This document shows positions 53,758-56,031 of a DNA stretch of 56,031 bases, piece after piece. The DNA is from Acetobacteraceae bacterium (GTDB taxonomy: Bacteria > Pseudomonadota > Alphaproteobacteria > Acetobacterales > Acetobacteraceae). Each line of letters opens with the position of its first letter. Positions within the stretch are counted from its first letter, which is position 1. The translations under genes and the position numbers were made by a program. The DNA lies in NCBI GenBank assembly GCA_003164135.1, contig PLSD01000037.1, forward strand, positions 1 through 56,031, read 5' to 3'. The notes under the pieces were generated by a model. It saw only the letters and a program-made list of their open reading frames with translations, was not told the origin of the DNA and searched no databases.

Positions 53758-54605
53758 ACAATTTTGCCTAAATCTGGTTCACGGCGGGCATCGGCCCGTA
53801 ACCTTGTGGCGTAGGTTTCGTTCAGAGGGGTGCCAAGTTTGAATAGCCGGCGCGGGGCAGGGGAGGGGAGCATGGCAAGTCCCGCGCGCGCGAGCAAAGG
53901 CGCCATATATTGGGGATATTCCGCAACGGCGTGTTCATAATCGATCGTTAGCGGTTTAATCCCATACCAACCGAAAAAGCGAGACCATTGCTCGCGTTCG
54001 GCAACGAATTTGCGCAAATAGGACAGCATCCGCGCGGTATCGTAAGGCGGAGGAGGCGCGGTTGATGCGGATGTAGCCCCGCCGGCGCGATCTTCCCAGA
54101 CTTGCGTGGCTTCTGCGAGATACATCGAAACGGCCTGCGCGAAAACATCCTGGCGGCGCACATGGACCCAGATCGCATCGGCAAAAAATAAGGCTAGGTC
54201 TTCGAAATCCGCCGGGACAAATTTTGACGGCTGGGCCGGTTGGCTGGTCGGCAGGCCCACGATATGGTGCGATATCTGAGGTGCATAGCGAAACATGATT
54301 TTCGTTGCGGGTACGCTGCCAGGCGGCCATTCCGCTTCGATCTGCTTCCAGAGCGCCGGCCAGGCGAGTGGCTCTTTTTTAAGGATGATTTCCTCATACA
54401 GGCGTTCACTGTAAATCGGCTCACAACCGAGCAGATTGCGGAAATCATCGAAGATCATGGTCGAACCAGTGCGCTGCGTGGCGCAGAAGACGATGCAACC
54501 ACGCGGCAGCTTAGAGGATTTGGCCGGGAGGTCATACGGCATTCTTGGTCCAATTAGCGGACGGTTGAGAGCATTCCTGGAGTGCGACGAGATCCAAAAA
54601 GGCAT
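53754..54605 (-). CDS. Stf0-type sulfotransferase
   Basis: A 283-residue protein of the Stf0/trehalose-sulfotransferase group, which uses PAPS. PSB loop CIVFCATQRTGSTMIFDDFR (about 36-55), then GCEPIYSERLYEEI, the HH in APQISHHIVGLP, and the 3'-phosphate-binding arginine segment AIWVHVRRQDVFAQAVSMYL (about 150-169). A later start at MPYDLPAKSS (about residue 22) is possible. First gene of a two-gene operon with the fusion protein, so two different Stf0 domains are made together. Confidence 0.85.
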   Translation of the reverse strand: MPFWISSHSRNALNRPLIGPRMPYDLPAKSSKLPRGCIVFCATQRTGSTMIFDDFRNLLGCEPIYSERLYEEIILKKEPLAWPALWKQIEAEWPPGSVPATKIMFRYAPQISHHIVGLPTSQPAQPSKFVPADFEDLALFFADAIWVHVRRQDVFAQAVSMYLAEATQVWEDRAGGATSASTAPPPPYDTARMLSYLRKFVAEREQWSRFFGWYGIKPLTIDYEHAVAEYPQYMAPLLARAGLAMLPSPAPRRLFKLGTPLNETYATRLRADARREPDLGKIV

Positions 54606-54769
54606 CTCTATCTAAAAACAGCAAACTCATATCCCTGGCGGTCCAATTCATACCCTAAGGTTGAATGCCTTTTGTTACTTACGTAATGGCAAATCTACTG
54701 TAACATGGTGCTGACAGGCAAGGCAAATACTGATAAGATGTCAAATAGAACAATGAATTAGTGTGATTT

Positions 54770-55600
54770 ATGCCGCCTGGTCAGCTGGATGCGCGGAGCG
54801 TATTGTTTGTAACATTGGATTCATGCCGTTACGATAGCTTTTCCGCGGCACATGCGCCAAATTTGAGATCCCTGGCACCGGTGCACCGGGCGATGGCGCC
54901 GGGGCATTTTACCTATGGTTCGCATGCGTCTATGTTTGTCGGCTTTACGCCAAGCCTTCCTGGGGCGGCGGAGCCCTTTTTGGACAGCAAGTTCGCCAAA
55001 CTGTTCAGGCTGGGCGCCATCAATCGCGGCCGGCCCGATGACCGCGCATTCATACTTGAAGGCCGCTCGATTATCGAAGGCTTCAATCGGCTCGGCTACC
55101 AAACCATCGGCTCTGGCGCGGTACGGTGGTTCGACCCGCAGACGCCGACCGGGGGACAATTGATCCAGGATTTTTCGGAATTTTATTATTCCGATGTGAG
55201 TTGGAACCTTAGCGGCCAACTGGATTGGATCCAAAACAAAATTGACGAAGCCGGCGAGCGTCCAGTCTTCGTGTTTCTCAACATCGGCGAGACCCATACG
55301 CCGTATTTTTTTGGGGGTGCACCATGGGATGCGAACGATAATCCTTGTCTGCCCTTTCAATGTATCGACCGGGCGGCCGAGTGCCGAACCCGCCAGATTG
55401 CCTGTGTGGAATTTATTGACCGGATGCTGCCCCCCTTATTGTCGCGATTTAAAAATGCAACGACCTTGGTCTGCGCGGATCATGGTGACTGCTGGGGGGA
55501 AGATGGGCTCTGGGAGCATGGCGTGAGTCATGAAATGACACTGGCCGTGCCTCTTTTGTTGCGTGTGCGGGGTGTGCCAGTGGCCCGCCGGCAGGGCTAG
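54770..55600 (+). CDS. alkaline-phosphatase-superfamily (sulfatase-like) metalloenzyme
   Basis: A 276-residue protein with the superfamily metal motifs: VLFVTLDSCRYDSF (Asp) at the start, APGHFTYGSHASMFVGFTP at the nucleophile position, NIGETHTPYF in the middle and LVCADHGDCWGEDGLWEHG (DHG, His) near the end. The classical sulfatase CxPxR site is absent; Thr/Ser occupy the nucleophile region, so phosphotransfer or phosphate-ester chemistry is more likely than sulfatase. It resembles the STM4013-type metalloenzymes as I recall them. It is shorter than typical sulfatases and has no signal peptide. Divergent from the Stf0 operon across a 164-bp AT-rich gap. Confidence 0.75.
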   Translation: MPPGQLDARSVLFVTLDSCRYDSFSAAHAPNLRSLAPVHRAMAPGHFTYGSHASMFVGFTPSLPGAAEPFLDSKFAKLFRLGAINRGRPDDRAFILEGRSIIEGFNRLGYQTIGSGAVRWFDPQTPTGGQLIQDFSEFYYSDVSWNLSGQLDWIQNKIDEAGERPVFVFLNIGETHTPYFFGGAPWDANDNPCLPFQCIDRAAECRTRQIACVEFIDRMLPPLLSRFKNATTLVCADHGDCWGEDGLWEHGVSHEMTLAVPLLLRVRGVPVARRQG

Positions 55601-55777
55601 AAAACACTACATGATAGAACGTATATCGTCTGTATCCAATTCTCGCGGGACATTTTATGCAGAGCAATCCTTTCCATGAGAGTGCGCACAAGAGCCGTGA
55701 GCCGCGGGCGTATCTTATGATGATTGGAAATGATGGAAACCTGTCCCCAGCGTGAGGAGTAATCGTGAGGCGTAATC

Positions 55778-56014
55778 ATGAGCACGATGTCTCTTCCCCA
55801 TGAAATGAAGGCAGTCATCCTGGATATGGATGGCACGCTGCTCGACACGGAAGCGGTGTTTCTCGCCGGCGTGCGGCAGGTGGTGGAAGAGCTTGGTTAT
55901 GCAGTGAGCGAAGAGCTTTGCCATTCGCTGATCGGCGTCCCTGGCTCGCAGGGGGATAAGCACGTCAGGGCATATTTCGGGCCGGCATTTCCCTTCGCGG
56001 ACTACAGGTGTTAG
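55778..56014 (+). CDS. HAD-family phosphatase, truncated or frameshifted
   Basis: The start is a textbook HAD hydrolase (phosphoglycolate-phosphatase type): MKAVILDMDGTLLDTEAVFL with the nucleophile DxDGT, then the cap-domain start LCHSLIGVPGSQGDKHVRAY and FGPAFPFADYR. A TAG at 56012-56014 stops the frame after 78 residues, where family members usually run to about 220. The lesion is at the window edge, so a frameshift, a nonsense change or an interrupting element beyond the window cannot be told apart. Confidence 0.7.
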   Translation: MSTMSLPHEMKAVILDMDGTLLDTEAVFLAGVRQVVEELGYAVSEELCHSLIGVPGSQGDKHVRAYFGPAFPFADYRC

Positions 56015-56031
56015 CGCCGGTCACGATCCGT

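Overview
The window looks like a chromosomal stretch of a GC-rich alphaproteobacterium, most likely an acidophilic member of the Acetobacteraceae. This is inferred from gene style and codon use, the alphaproteobacterial type of SOS box (a direct repeat GAAC-N7-GAAC) in front of an imuA-imuB-dnaE2 cassette, and the general gene content. I recognise no tRNA, rRNA or CRISPR array. Family calls are made by reading motifs; no database search was possible.

Region 1 (78-22400) is an accessory island that appears built for extracellular phosphate acquisition. A near-complete type II secretion system (T2SS) lies on the minus strand in the order gspE-F-H-I-J, then gspL-M-(short GspC/N-like)-D-K. gspG and a small lytic transglycosylase sit at the left end, and the prepilin peptidase lies to the right. 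Divergent from gspE are a secreted phosphoesterase and a di-haem peroxidase. Next come two paralogous PstS-like phosphate-binding proteins that flank a sigma-54 activator with no sensory domain. A -24/-12 promoter and a pair of direct repeats (candidate enhancer) lie in front of the first PstS-like gene. A Pho-box-like 18-mer lies in front of gspE. A second secretin (gspD2) follows, between a decayed gspK copy and a relic gspL start. Both secretins carry lipoprotein signals. The layout recalls the phosphate-starvation Hxc T2SS of Pseudomonas aeruginosa.

Region 2 (22549-28708) holds a stress/repair set (a PCMT-erythromycin-esterase fusion, a ChaB-like protein and a DUF3775 protein) and a three-gene envelope operon. 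The operon encodes a polysaccharide deacetylase, a DUF4015-type glycoside hydrolase and a beta-lactamase-fold lipoprotein. Region 3 (28709-31887) is a graveyard: a nitroreductase N-terminus is joined to a truncated, multiply broken carboxylic acid reductase gene, ending at a short motif found again at 44798.

Region 4 (31889-45500) carries a UvrD-like helicase, the SOS mutagenesis cassette, an ABC-2 exporter, a MarR-type regulator split by an in-frame stop but with a striking palindromic operator and a downstream membrane protein, an ABC-F ATPase and a double-PilZ protein.

Region 5 (45782-56014) looks like a surface-glycan or secondary-metabolite decoration locus. It has a NodU/TobZ-type carbamoyltransferase with a tiny ORF on each side, a large SGNH hydrolase and, convergent to it, a 1355-residue protein joining two glycosyltransferase domains, beta-rich domains and a Stf0 sulfotransferase. 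That protein is preceded in its operon by a second Stf0 protein. An alkaline-phosphatase-superfamily protein and a truncated HAD phosphatase close the window.
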